Below, piece by piece: positions 1-7,976 of a stretch of 50,291 nucleotides of DNA. The stretch is from Treponema sp. GTDB lineage: Bacteria > Spirochaetota > Spirochaetia > Treponematales > Breznakiellaceae. The notes below the pieces were generated by a model that was given only the letters and a program-made list of their open reading frames with translations, searched no databases and was not told the DNA's origin. Position numbers and translations under genes: made by a program. The stretch lies in the NCBI GenBank assembly GCA_031290475.1, contig JAITNM010000096.1, forward strand, positions 1-50,291. Reading direction: 5' to 3'. Numbering within the stretch: position 1 is the stretch's first letter; each line of letters begins with the position of its first letter.

Positions 1-495
1 CCAGAGGATCGCCGACTGGGCCGCCAGGGTATCGTTATCGCCGATTTTTATTTCCTCAACAGAAACGCTGTCATTCTCATTAATAATAGGGATGATCCCC
101 TCGTCTACCAGGGTAAAGATGGTGTTCCGCATGTTGAGGGTGCGGATCTGATCGCCGAAGTCGTCCTGGGTGAGGAGTATCTGGGCGATGTGCAGGTCCT
201 GTTTGGCAAAGGCCCGGCTCCAGGCGCCCATGAGCTCGACCTGTCCCACCGCGCAGAGGGCCTGCCGGTAGTGAATGTCCTTCTTGCGGGCCCACTTGTC
301 CATGGTGGAGAGGCCCGCCACCTGGGCGCCGGAAGAAACGATGACCGCCTGTTTCCCCGTCTTCATGAGGCCCGCGGCCTGCTCTGCGAATTCCTCCATT
401 AAGCCGTGATTGATCCTGCCGTCCTTATTTGCCAGGGTATTGGAACCGAATTTAAAAACTATCTTGCGCGCATCGGCAAATAACTTTGGGATCAC
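1..495 (-). CDS. proB: Glutamate 5-kinase, N-terminal part (cut by window edge)
   Basis: Catalyses ATP-dependent phosphorylation of glutamate to gamma-glutamyl phosphate, the first step of proline synthesis, in the cytoplasm. About 165 codons are present; the C-terminal end lies beyond base 1. The visible amino-acid-kinase fold has the early KFGSNTL nucleotide-binding stretch, VSSGA, the LLTQDDF motif and IPIINENDSV, all typical of ProB. I chose the GTG at 495 because AAGGAAG (501-507) sits 5 bases upstream; the usual ProB N-terminus follows directly. It lies 18 bases downstream of proA on the same strand, so the two are surely co-transcribed. The order proA-proB is the reverse of the common proBA arrangement. 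Confidence 0.93.
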   Translation of the reverse strand, partial: MIPKLFADARKIVFKFGSNTLANKDGRINHGLMEEFAEQAAGLMKTGKQAVIVSSGAQVAGLSTMDKWARKKDIHYRQALCAVGQVELMGAWSRAFAKQDLHIAQILLTQDDFGDQIRTLNMRNTIFTLVDEGIIPIINENDSVSVEEIKIGDNDTLAAQSAILW

Positions 496-513
496 CTAAA
501 CTTCCTTGTAGAA

Positions 514-1785
514 TTAACGTATCTGTCCTGAGCCTGATATACGATACTTTATCGTAGTCAGGGCTTCAAGGCCCATGGGCCCCCGGGCGTGGAATTTCTG
601 GGTGCTGATCCCGAGCTCCGCGCCGAAACCGAATTCACCGCCGTCGGTAAACCGGATAGAAGCATTGGTGTACACGCAGGCGGCGTCCACCCTGCGGCTG
701 AATTCCTCCGCCGCCCGCAGATCGTTGGTGAGGATCGCCTCGGAGTGCTTTGTGCCGTAACGGTTGATATGATCGATGGCTTCATCCAGGGAATCTACGA
801 TTTTGATTGCCAGGATGTAGTCCAGGAATTCGGTCTCCCAGTCCGATGGGACCGCGTCTTTAAGGACGAGACCGCCAGGCGCCGCTCTTCCTCCGGCGCT
901 AATGGCCGCCTTGGCCCGCGTATCGCAGCGGAGCTCCGCCTTGCCCGCGAGCAGCGCCGCGAGGAGGGGCATGAGCGCCGCCGCCGCGTCCCGGTGAACG
1001 AGCACGGTCTCCACCGCGTTACAGGCGCCGGGCTTCTGTAGTTTGGCGTTTTCGATGATCGCCGCCGCGTTTTGCATATCCGCGCTGGGTTCCACGTAGA
1101 TGTGACAGTTGCCCTCCCCGGTTTCGATCACCGGGACCCGGGCGTTTTCCACCACCCGGCGTATCAGTTCCTTACCGCCCCGGGGGAGCGCCACATCGAT
1201 CTTTCCCCTGGCGTTGAGGATGATATCAACCTCATCCCGGCTTTCCGAGGCGGTAAGTTCCACCGCTCCGGGGACGCCGCCGGAATTTTGTAAGCCTCTC
1301 TTAATGGCGGCCACCAGCGCCCGGTTCGATTCCCGCGCCGCCTGGGAGCCCCGGAGCAATATGGCGCAGCCCGCCTTATACGCCAGGCTGAAAGCATCGG
1401 CCGTAACGTTGGGCCGGCTCTCGTAGATGATCGCCGCCACCCCCAGGGGCACGGTGACCTGTTCCACGAAAAGGCCGTTTGGGAGTTTCCAGCCGGTCTT
1501 CACTTTACCGATGGGGTCTTCCTGGCGGATCACCGTGGCAATTCCGGCGATAATATCATCGATCCGCTTTTCGTTAAGGAGCAGCCGGTCTACCAGGGCT
1601 TCCTTCATGCCATCCTGCCGGGCGCGGTCCACGTCCCTGGCGTTGGCGGAAAGAATTTCCTGCCGTGCGGAATCGATGGCCTCCATGACGCTTTCCAGGG
1701 CGGAATCTTTTTGCCGCCGGTTTTGGAGGGCCAGTTCCGCCTGAGCTTTCTTGAGGGATTCAAAAACAGGGTCCAGAGAATTCAT
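514..1785 (-). CDS. proA: Gamma-glutamyl phosphate reductase (glutamate-5-semialdehyde dehydrogenase)
   Basis: NADPH-dependent reduction of gamma-glutamyl phosphate to glutamate-5-semialdehyde, the second step of proline synthesis. The 423-residue length is normal for ProA. The aldehyde-dehydrogenase fold shows the family signatures IYESRPNVTADA (about residue 120), LRGSQAARESN, and the catalytic cysteine in KPGACNAVETV near residue 257. The C-terminal FGAELGISTQKFHARGPMG segment is diagnostic. The ATG at 1785 is preceded by an AGGAGTG Shine-Dalgarno site. First gene of a proA-proB operon and divergent from the dehydrogenase at 1921. Confidence 0.97.
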   Translation of the reverse strand: MNSLDPVFESLKKAQAELALQNRRQKDSALESVMEAIDSARQEILSANARDVDRARQDGMKEALVDRLLLNEKRIDDIIAGIATVIRQEDPIGKVKTGWKLPNGLFVEQVTVPLGVAAIIYESRPNVTADAFSLAYKAGCAILLRGSQAARESNRALVAAIKRGLQNSGGVPGAVELTASESRDEVDIILNARGKIDVALPRGGKELIRRVVENARVPVIETGEGNCHIYVEPSADMQNAAAIIENAKLQKPGACNAVETVLVHRDAAAALMPLLAALLAGKAELRCDTRAKAAISAGGRAAPGGLVLKDAVPSDWETEFLDYILAIKIVDSLDEAIDHINRYGTKHSEAILTNDLRAAEEFSRRVDAACVYTNASIRFTDGGEFGFGAELGISTQKFHARGPMGLEALTTIKYRISGSGQIR

Positions 1786-1885
1786 GGTTCACTCCTGAGC
1801 AATTCCGGTATCAATAAAATTTCATGCATATTTTACTTTTGTATCATCAAATTTTTGCCAGGGCCTTAAGATTTTCCCTTCCTCA

Positions 1886-1912
1886 TTGATAATGATCAAA
1901 AAAACGGATAAT
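1886..1912 (+). promoter_or_regulatory. Candidate promoter placing transcription start at the ATG of the 1921 gene
   Basis: TTGATA (1886-1891), a 15-base spacer, then GATAAT (1907-1912). Only 8 bases separate the -10 box from the ATG at 1921, so the transcript would have almost no leader. There is no Shine-Dalgarno sequence. Called by eye. Confidence 0.45.
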
Positions 1913-1920
1913 GTTAAGCC

Positions 1921-2940
1921 ATGAATAGCGGCAATGACGGATTTAAGGGTATCATCCTGGTCGCCCAATCAATACACCAGATACAAATGTTTGACAGCTC
2001 CAGGCAAGGCGCTGATGATTTGGAGACCCTGCTCAGAAAAACCGCGGACGGCCGGGAACTCTGCGTCACAGAGGACAAAAGGGAAGTAGAAAAGATCCTG
2101 GATAGAATCGAAATCGCCTTTGGGGACATTCCCTTTGAACTCATCCCCAAAATGCCCAATCTCAAGTGGCTTCAGCTTTGGTCCGCCGGGGCGGATCTGC
2201 TCCGGACCTACCCGGAGTTTAAGGCCCTTCCCTTTAAAATGACCACCACTTCGGGAATACACCTCCAGCAAATCGCCGAACACGTTTTCGCCCTCATCCT
2301 TACCTGGAACCGGAAGATGTGGAAGGCCTTCGCGGCCCAGCAAGAACGCCGGTGGGCGCGGCCTTCCATGCACGAAATGGAGGTGCTTTCGGGCAAGACC
2401 ATGCTCATCCTGGGCTACGGCGCCATCGGTGAAAAAATCGCCGCTGTGGCGCAGTGTTTCGGAATGCAGGCGATCGGCGTCCGCCGCAGCGTTTCTACCG
2501 TTTCCGTTGATGCAAAAGGGGTAACAGTTGTCCCGGCGGCGCGGCTCTTGGAATACCTCCCGCAAGCGGATTATATCGTGAACATACTCCCCTACACCCC
2601 GGACACCTGTCACTTTTTCGGCGGCAGGGAATTGGCCGCCCTCAAAAGCGGCGCGGTGTACGTCAATGTGGGCCGGGGGGGCACCACCGACGAGGCTGCC
2701 CTGGCGGAGGCCCTGCGGGACAAGCGCCTGGCCGCCGCGCTCCTGGACGTTACGGAAACAGAACCGCTGTCAGAGGACTCTCCGCTCTGGGATTTCGACA
2801 ATCTGCTCCTTACCCCCCACTATGCGGGCTTCCATCCGGAATATAACCGTCTCGCCATGGAAATAGCGATTGAGAATCTGGGGCATTATGTACGGGGAGA
2901 ACCGCTGCGGAACCTGGTGGATAAGGACGCGGGGTATTAG
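1921..2940 (+). CDS. D-isomer-specific 2-hydroxyacid dehydrogenase
   Basis: NAD(P)-dependent oxidoreductase interconverting a 2-oxoacid and a D-2-hydroxyacid; the substrate cannot be read from sequence. The 339 residues have the split catalytic domain and a Rossmann fold with GYGAIG near residue 164. The catalytic triad is visible: Arg in NVGRGG (about 251), Glu in DVTETEPL (about 280) and His in TPHYAGF (about 300). The ATG at 1921 has no Shine-Dalgarno site but lies just after a possible -10 box; an in-frame ATG at 1987 is an alternative but would remove plausible N-terminal sequence. It stands alone, divergent from proA and convergent with the next gene, so context gives no pathway. A phosphoglycerate dehydrogenase role is possible but there is no regulatory ACT domain. 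Confidence 0.9.
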   Translation: MNSGNDGFKGIILVAQSIHQIQMFDSSRQGADDLETLLRKTADGRELCVTEDKREVEKILDRIEIAFGDIPFELIPKMPNLKWLQLWSAGADLLRTYPEFKALPFKMTTTSGIHLQQIAEHVFALILTWNRKMWKAFAAQQERRWARPSMHEMEVLSGKTMLILGYGAIGEKIAAVAQCFGMQAIGVRRSVSTVSVDAKGVTVVPAARLLEYLPQADYIVNILPYTPDTCHFFGGRELAALKSGAVYVNVGRGGTTDEAALAEALRDKRLAAALLDVTETEPLSEDSPLWDFDNLLLTPHYAGFHPEYNRLAMEIAIENLGHYVRGEPLRNLVDKDAGY

Positions 2941-3025
2941 CTTCTACCGGGATAGTTTGAACGATAATATCTTTAATTGTTGTTATCTACTCTTGCATGT
3001 CTGTTCGCATCCGCCGGCCTCTTCC

Positions 3026-4087
3026 CTACTGGTACATGACAAGGTACGGCCGGGGAGTAAGGGCGTACACTTCCTTTGGACTCAGTAAAGGATGATCGTA
3101 TCCTGCTCCAGGAATATTAAAATTGTAGAACAATTTGAATCCCTTGATAGGCATATTGAATGCCTGGGCGTTGTACGCGTAGGATTGCTTTTTTATTGAA
3201 GGATTGCCAAACCCGTCGGCGCAGTGAACCAGGCGGACTTTTTCAAAATCACTCTGTACCTGTTCCCGGCTGCTGATCATCCGCCAGTTAAACTGATGGA
3301 TAACGAGGAGCCGTTCGCCGGAAATTTGATTTTCTATCATATAGTTTTCCATTACCCGCTGGGCTTCGTTGATCTCCGCAGAAGTAACCGTACCGATCTC
3401 TTTCATGGGTTTTGCGGTCCGCCATTCCGGATCCAGGGCAAGATGTACGTTAGGGTACTTGAGGTAGGGCAGCATCCGCCTCAGGGAGGATACGGGATCG
3501 TAACGGCCGATCTGATGATCGATAAAAACAAGGATATCATGATCCAGGCCATATTGAATGTACTCTAAAAGCTGTGATTCCTTTATAATACCGATTTCAC
3601 CCTGAGGCCAGACGGTTCCGTAAATGATATAGAAGGCCTTTCGTATTCTTCGGCCCCCGCTTTCCGTCTTATATTCTTCCGCAAGCTTTGTAAGGCGGGT
3701 ATCTAATTCTTGTATTGAATAGCGCCCCAGGATCCCCATCTGGGTAGAATTGGGATGACCGTAAAAAGCCAGGATATCATCGTTGAGTAATATAGACTGA
3801 TCCTCTCTCAGGGAACGGGTCTGTATTTTACTTTCCTCTTCTGTGGGAACCCAATAGGGACGCATGGCTTCCCGGTTTTTATCGGCGGCCAGCGTATCAA
3901 GAAAATAAATTAATGGGAAAAAAGCGCCATCTCTTCCCTGACCGGTACTGACGGCGGCGGAAGATACCGAGACTTGGGCAAACACCGGCGCATGGGACAA
4001 GATAGCAAAAAGCAGCGCTATTGTGCGGATAAAAAATACCGCCGTCAGCTTACTATGATGAAACTTTTTATAACCCTGAGGAAACAT
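3026..4087 (-). CDS. Secreted protein of unknown function
   Basis: 353 residues. The N-terminus has a basic start, a hydrophobic stretch (about residues 18-33) and an AxA-like end at PVFA, so export to the periplasm or beyond is likely. There is no lipobox cysteine. The body alternates hydrophobic strands with acidic or histidine ends (DILAFYGHPN, ILVFIDHQIGRYD, VHLALDPEW, LLVIHQFN), which looks like a TIM-barrel enzyme such as a glycoside hydrolase or polysaccharide deacetylase relative, but I cannot assign a family. There is no Shine-Dalgarno site; GATACT lies 7 bases before the ATG. It stands alone, separated from the upstream operon by the palindromic element at 4122-4256. Confidence 0.8.
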   Translation of the reverse strand: MFPQGYKKFHHSKLTAVFFIRTIALLFAILSHAPVFAQVSVSSAAVSTGQGRDGAFFPLIYFLDTLAADKNREAMRPYWVPTEEESKIQTRSLREDQSILLNDDILAFYGHPNSTQMGILGRYSIQELDTRLTKLAEEYKTESGGRRIRKAFYIIYGTVWPQGEIGIIKESQLLEYIQYGLDHDILVFIDHQIGRYDPVSSLRRMLPYLKYPNVHLALDPEWRTAKPMKEIGTVTSAEINEAQRVMENYMIENQISGERLLVIHQFNWRMISSREQVQSDFEKVRLVHCADGFGNPSIKKQSYAYNAQAFNMPIKGFKLFYNFNIPGAGYDHPLLSPKEVYALTPRPYLVMYQ

Positions 4088-4094
4088 AGTTCTC

Positions 4095-4100
4095 AGTATC
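4095..4100 (-). promoter_or_regulatory. -10-like box GATACT close to the start of the 4087 gene
   Basis: On the minus strand GATACT is followed by 7 bases and then the ATG at 4087. No convincing -35 hexamer was found at 16-18 bases. It fits the pattern of leaderless starts seen elsewhere in the window. Confidence 0.35.
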
Positions 4101-4121
4101 GGCGGAAATACTGCCGGACTT

Positions 4122-4256
4122 TAGGGAAATGCTGATTAACTTGACGCTAATCAGCATTTCCCTATGTATTTGCTCGTTTCACTACGCAAATACCACATTA
4201 AAGTAGCGCTGATTAACGCTCGGTTGCGTCCGAAACGAAGTTTCGGCAATCAGCGC
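4122..4256. repeat. Three consecutive stem-loops (palindromic intergenic element)
   Basis: Stem-loop 1: a perfect 17-bp inverted repeat, 4122-4138 with 4148-4164, loop 9. Stem-loop 2: 7 bp, 4167-4173 with 4186-4192. Stem-loop 3: outer 9 bp (4206-4214 with 4248-4256) and inner CCGAAAC/GTTTCGG (4230-4236 with 4240-4246) closed by a GAA loop. The phrase GCTGATTAAC occurs in both stem-loops 1 and 3, and TTAGGGAA occurs at 4121 and again at 4261, flanking the element. It fills the gap between the end of the 4269 gene and the start of the 4087 gene. It may be a terminator for the upstream operon, but the size and symmetry suggest a dispersed REP- or MITE-like repeat. Confidence 0.7.
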
Positions 4257-4268
4257 TTCCTTAGGGAA

Positions 4269-5093
4269 TTACAGGGCATCTAATTCTTTTTCCACTTCGG
4301 TAAGCCGTTTTGAAAGACTATCTATAGTTCGTTCCAGCCTGTGTTTTTCTTTCTCCAGACGCTCTTTGATGTCTTCTTCCCTGGGCGGTTTTCCGGGCAG
4401 CGCCGGAGAGCCGCCCTTAACGGCGATCTTTACCGCATCGGGGCTTTTCCCGCTGATAAGGGCTTTTTCCGCCGCCGCCCGGTCGTCATCGTTTCTGATC
4501 CCCGCCAGAAAACGCATATTGTCAGGCCCTACCTTGGGGTTAAGATCGTATTGGAACATTTTAATTGCCATCTGCGCCGCTACCCGGGGTATACAGAGTA
4601 CCCGATCCACGTAATCTTCAAACCGCGCCCCAATGGTCTCGCAGAGTTCGTGGGCTTTGAGAAGCTGCTCTCCCAGTTCCTTGAAAAGTTCCCCGTTTTC
4701 GACCAGGTACTTTTCCCGGATCCTTTGGGTGAGCGCTATAAGCTCAGGGGAATCGGCAAACACGTTCCGGTAGACTTTTTTTGCCTCCGCCTTTTCCAGG
4801 AGTCCGTGTAAAATTGCCCAAAATTCCGCAGTGTGGGACCGGGCGGAAAGCCTGCCCCCCCGGGAACACGCGTGGAGATGGTGGGCGTATTCGTGAATGG
4901 CCGTGTAAAGGAGGAGATTGTCATCCTGCTTGCCTTCTTGAAGGAAATTCCGGTTGTGGATGATTATTTCCCGGGTGTCGGGCTTGTAGAGGCCGTTTAC
5001 CCTGCCGCTCTTTTTCCCCGAGAAGATCACCTGGAATTCCATGGGGGCATCTTCTATGGAAAGCAGGGCGCTTTTTACCTGATCCTGGTTCAT
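4269..5093 (-). CDS. Predicted zinc metallopeptidase-like protein (HEYAH motif) with C-terminal coiled coil
   Basis: 274 residues, no signal peptide, so cytoplasmic. Residues about 62-72 contain AIHEYAHHLHA, an HExxH zinc-binding motif as in many small metallopeptidases (SprT or ImmA/IrrE style). The middle (LCETIGARFEDYVDRVLCIPR, then MAIKMFQYDLNP) is helical and not recognised. The last 40 residues are a highly charged heptad-like helix (KERLEKEKHRLERTIDSLSKRL). It begins 9 bases after rsmE and is probably co-transcribed with it. Whether it is an active protease or uses the HExxH fold for another role cannot be told. The substrate is unknown. Confidence 0.75.
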   Translation of the reverse strand: MNQDQVKSALLSIEDAPMEFQVIFSGKKSGRVNGLYKPDTREIIIHNRNFLQEGKQDDNLLLYTAIHEYAHHLHACSRGGRLSARSHTAEFWAILHGLLEKAEAKKVYRNVFADSPELIALTQRIREKYLVENGELFKELGEQLLKAHELCETIGARFEDYVDRVLCIPRVAAQMAIKMFQYDLNPKVGPDNMRFLAGIRNDDDRAAAEKALISGKSPDAVKIAVKGGSPALPGKPPREEDIKERLEKEKHRLERTIDSLSKRLTEVEKELDAL

Positions 5094-5102
5094 TGAAACA
5101 TA

Positions 5103-5858
5103 TTACCCGAGACTGCCAATCTTTTCCATAGCCAGCACCGTTGCGGCGATACAGGCGGTTTCGGTACGCAGCGCCCGGCTTCCCAGGGAGAGCCGGATGA
5201 ACCCCGCCTGTTCCAGCGTGTCCCGTTCGTGGTTTGTCCAGCCCCGTTCGGAACCCACCGCCAGTACCAGGGGCCGCCGCATGGGAGTCAGGTGGGAGAA
5301 AGTCCCCTCAGGCCGGACATTGTCCGCCGCAATGAGCAGGGGGATTATGCCCGGGAGTACCCTGCCCGGCCCCTTTTCCCAGGGCCGTTCGGCGATCCAG
5401 GAGGCTACATCCGGATAATAGCGGAGCACCGGAAACCGGGTATCCCGCGCCTGTACCGCCCCTTCGATCAACGCCTGCCGGGCGCCCCCATCGGTGAGCA
5501 GTTTTGTATCACGGTAACTCTTCTCCCCAAGCTCGGTTCCCAAAAGGTCCACCGCCAGGAGCCCTAAGTTTGAGAGATCCCGCAGGAGCCGCCTAAGCTG
5601 TATGGGCCGGGGGAAACCTACCCCCATCCTGATGGGGACCCGTTCCGGGGGTTCCTCTCCCAAATGCAGGGAATACTGGATTGAACCATCCATTTTGACG
5701 GCTTCAATTTTACCGATCCCGAGGCTTCCCCCCAGAATTCCCGCATCAAAAGTATCACCCGTCGTTTTGTGCAATACCTTGAGAAGGTGGATGGTCCGCT
5801 CGTCTCTGCGGGCGAGGGGTTTTCCTGTTTCTTCGGCTTCAAAAAGGATGAGGTTCAT
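5103..5858 (-). CDS. rsmE: 16S rRNA (uracil1498-N3)-methyltransferase
   Basis: SPOUT-family enzyme that uses SAM to methylate U1498 of 16S rRNA. The C-terminal knot region is clear: LAVGSERGWTNHE, then LSLGSRALRTETACIAA. An N-terminal PUA-like beta region precedes it. The open frame extends upstream to a TTG at 5984, but I place the start at the ATG at 5858 (MNLILFE), giving 251 residues, the usual family length. A consensus TTGACA plus GAAATT promoter lies immediately in front of this ATG, inside the longer frame, which argues against the earlier starts. No Shine-Dalgarno site. First gene of an operon with the 4269 gene. Confidence 0.93.
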   Translation of the reverse strand: MNLILFEAEETGKPLARRDERTIHLLKVLHKTTGDTFDAGILGGSLGIGKIEAVKMDGSIQYSLHLGEEPPERVPIRMGVGFPRPIQLRRLLRDLSNLGLLAVDLLGTELGEKSYRDTKLLTDGGARQALIEGAVQARDTRFPVLRYYPDVASWIAERPWEKGPGRVLPGIIPLLIAADNVRPEGTFSHLTPMRRPLVLAVGSERGWTNHERDTLEQAGFIRLSLGSRALRTETACIAATVLAMEKIGSLG

Positions 5859-5864
5859 GAAAGA

Positions 5865-5893
5865 AATTTCAGGCCTTTTTAGCCGGCTGTCAA
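5865..5893 (-). promoter_or_regulatory. rsmE promoter with consensus -35, leaderless spacing
   Basis: On the minus strand: perfect TTGACA (5888-5893), exactly 17 bases, GAAATT (5865-5870), 6 bases, then the ATG at 5858. Transcription would begin at or within a base or two of the start codon. Confidence 0.55.
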
Positions 5894-6008
5894 TCGGGTG
5901 GCGGAAAATTGTGGGGGAAATTAAAATGGAATAGAGCATTATTATAAAGCCAACTGGATCGTATTGGCGGTGCTTGTTTTCCAATGAGTAAATTTCCGGT
6001 TAGCCCCC

Positions 6009-6037
6009 TTTACGCAAAGCCCTCTGAACGCGATACT
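6009..6037 (+). promoter_or_regulatory. Candidate leaderless promoter of the alanyl-tRNA editing gene
   Basis: TTTACG (6009-6014), 17 bases, GATACT (6032-6037), 7 bases, ATG at 6045. A perfect TATAAT at 6039-6044 abuts the ATG, but a start from it would fall inside the coding region. There is no Shine-Dalgarno site. Confidence 0.45.
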
Positions 6038-6044
6038 TTATAAT

Positions 6045-7316
6045 ATGAAAACCACAGCCGGTTATTATGACCATGCCTCAGCTGATCCCTATGCCGCAAA
6101 TATCGTCGAAGTGAGAAGCGAGGGGGACAAAACGGTCCTTATCCTGGATAAAACCATTTTTTACCCCGAAGGAGGAGGTCAGGGCGCCGATTGGGGAACC
6201 ATCAATGGCGTACCCCTTCTGGATGTGCAGGAAAAAGAGGGGGAAATTCTTCACCTGGTTTCGGGGAAAGAGGGCAAAACCTTGGCAGTGGGAAAGGCTG
6301 AACTGATTCTGGACGCGGCGCGGCGGCGGGATCTAACGGTTCAGCATACCGCCCAGCATCTTCTTTCCGGAACCATTTTAAAACTCACCGGCAAATACAC
6401 CGTTTCCATGCATTTAGGGGAGGAAACCAATACCATTGACGTGGATGCCCCGGAGTTGTCTGACGAAACCCTGCTCCAGGCTGAGGATGGGGTTATGGAC
6501 GCGATTGAGGCCGACACGCCGGTTATTATCCACCTCTGTCCCCCGGAAAAGGCGGGCGATTTTCCCCTGCGTAAAGCGCCGCCCCAGGGTGAGGAAGTTA
6601 TCAGGGTGGTGGAAATAAAGGGGAACGACTTTTCGCCCTGCTGCGGGACCCACCTCAGGTCTACCGGCCTAATCGGGATGCTTCGTATCCTGGGGGCTGA
6701 AAAGTACAAGGGCATGACCCGCGTTACCTTTATCGCCGGGAAGCGGGTTCTTTTAGATTCCCGGGCGCTGCGGCAGAACGGAGAAATTATTTCACGGGCC
6801 CTCAAGGTTCCGGTAACGGAAACCGGAAACGCGGTACTGAACCTGGTGGACAAGGCGAATCAGCTTGAAAAAGAGATAAAAGAATTAAAGGAAGCTGCCG
6901 CCCATGGAAAGGCAAGAAACCTGCTCCATAAAGCGAGAATTCTCAATAGCAGGGAAAGAGATACAAATGAGGAGCGTCCTCCGGTTCCTGTTTCAGGGGA
7001 ATTGGAGGTCTATACTGTTAGTTATCCCGACTATGAAATGGAGGATATGCTCCACATCGGCCGGGCGGCGCAGAAACTCACCTCTGCGGTTTTGGTGTTT
7101 TTTTCTCACCGGGAAAACAAATTTGCCGCCTTTTGTTCCGCCCCGGACGCGGATATCAGGCCCCTTTTCAAAGGGTTTCTGGAGGCCCACGGCGGCCGGG
7201 GCGGCGGGGGACCTTCCTTTTTTCAAGGTTCCTTTACCGCTCAGGAAAACCTTGACGCCTTTATTGCTTCCCTGCCCCATGAGGCTGATGTTTTTACCGG
7301 GACGGCGAAAAGTTGA
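6045..7316 (+). CDS. Alanyl-tRNA editing protein, AlaX-like with C-terminal DHHA1-type region
   Basis: Free-standing relative of the alanyl-tRNA synthetase editing domain; such proteins hydrolyse mischarged Ser- or Gly-tRNA(Ala). The 423 residues include an N-terminal beta-barrel (FYPEGGGQGAD near residues 42-52), the zinc site HTAQHLLSG (about 101-108) and CCGTH (about 199-203), then a helical linker and a C-terminal part containing GGRGGGGPSFFQG, a glycine-rich signature of the DHHA1 domain. The long form with both modules is known from larger AlaX proteins. The TGA stop overlaps the TTG start of the next gene, so the two are translationally coupled. It diverges from rsmE. Confidence 0.9.
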   Translation: MKTTAGYYDHASADPYAANIVEVRSEGDKTVLILDKTIFYPEGGGQGADWGTINGVPLLDVQEKEGEILHLVSGKEGKTLAVGKAELILDAARRRDLTVQHTAQHLLSGTILKLTGKYTVSMHLGEETNTIDVDAPELSDETLLQAEDGVMDAIEADTPVIIHLCPPEKAGDFPLRKAPPQGEEVIRVVEIKGNDFSPCCGTHLRSTGLIGMLRILGAEKYKGMTRVTFIAGKRVLLDSRALRQNGEIISRALKVPVTETGNAVLNLVDKANQLEKEIKELKEAAAHGKARNLLHKARILNSRERDTNEERPPVPVSGELEVYTVSYPDYEMEDMLHIGRAAQKLTSAVLVFFSHRENKFAAFCSAPDADIRPLFKGFLEAHGGRGGGGPSFFQGSFTAQENLDAFIASLPHEADVFTGTAKS

Positions 7317-7828
7317 GTATTACGACTACCTTGGGAGACGGCGGTTCTACCGGACTTTTGAACGGGGAACAGGTTCCCAAGGATCATCCCCGGATTGAAT
7401 GTCTTGGAACCCTGGATGAACTTACCTCCTTTTTGGGGGACGCCAAGCGCCATGCCGCGCACGAACATACCCGGAAAATTATCGGCCTTATCCAGGAAGA
7501 AATAGGAACCCTGATGGGGATTCTGGCGTCCCCAGACTCTCCGGCGCAATCCGCCCCTCTGGCGCCCGGCGCTCCAATGCCGGATGAGAGCCGCCTTACT
7601 TCATGGATTAGGGAACTGGAGGCCCGCCATCCCATGCGGGGCTTTGTGGTTCCCGGTGCAAATCCGTCTCAGGCAAAACTCCACATAGCCCGCACAGTTT
7701 GCCGCCGCGCCGAACGGCGGATCGTTACCCTCACCCGTACAGCCCCGGTGAACCCCGCCGTTCTCCGTTACATAAACCGGCTTTCGGATCTGCTCTTTAT
7801 GTTGTCCCGATACGAGGAAGAAGCTTAG
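7313..7828 (+). CDS. Cob(I)alamin adenosyltransferase, PduO type
   Basis: Transfers the adenosyl group of ATP to cob(I)alamin to make coenzyme B12. The 171 residues match the PduO/MMAB family: LGDGGSTGLLNGE near the N-terminus (the ATP-binding TGDxGxT region), GTLDELTSFLG, ARTVCRRAERR (about 127-137) and the terminal YINRLSDLLFMLSR. The start is a TTG overlapping the upstream TGA by four bases. No cobalamin-dependent enzyme is encoded nearby, so the coupling to a tRNA-editing gene is not explained by pathway. Confidence 0.92.
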   Translation: MSITTTLGDGGSTGLLNGEQVPKDHPRIECLGTLDELTSFLGDAKRHAAHEHTRKIIGLIQEEIGTLMGILASPDSPAQSAPLAPGAPMPDESRLTSWIRELEARHPMRGFVVPGANPSQAKLHIARTVCRRAERRIVTLTRTAPVNPAVLRYINRLSDLLFMLSRYEEEA

Positions 7829-7840
7829 GAGTTTGCCTAA

Positions 7841-7924
7841 GATGCCGCGATGCTCCTCAGGGAAGGATTCATCGTCAAGCAGGGAGCGGGAAAACGGACA
7901 AGCTACATTAAAGCCCAGGAGTGA
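7841..7924 (+). pseudogene. Possible remnant: 3' end of a winged-helix-tailed protein
   Basis: Between a TAA at 7838 and a TGA at 7922 one frame reads DAAMLLREGFIVKQG, then AGKRTSYIKAQE and stop. The pattern (helix, short strand, G-x-G-[RK]-x-T-x-Y wing) resembles the last winged-helix wing of Fic-family or AAA_4-type proteins. The 27 codons lack a full start region and are out of frame with the downstream lyase. It could be chance or a small peptide. Confidence 0.3.
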
Positions 7925-7976
7925 TGGTTCAGCAATACTTGATTTTTATCAGATTATCTTGTTGAATATTGTTGCT

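Noticed and set aside
5859-5984. Longer rsmE with a TTG start at 5984 or ATG at 5939
   Set aside because: The extension has no counterpart in RsmE and contains a consensus promoter placed exactly for the ATG at 5858.
6039-6044. Perfect TATAAT directly before the ATG at 6045 as the -10 box
   Set aside because: A transcript from it would start inside the coding region, and no later in-frame ATG would preserve the domain; GATACT at 6032-6037 fits better.
6341-6853. Minus-strand open frame of 170 codons opposite the alanyl-tRNA editing gene
   Set aside because: The plus-strand gene shows zinc-site and DHHA1 motifs throughout this stretch.
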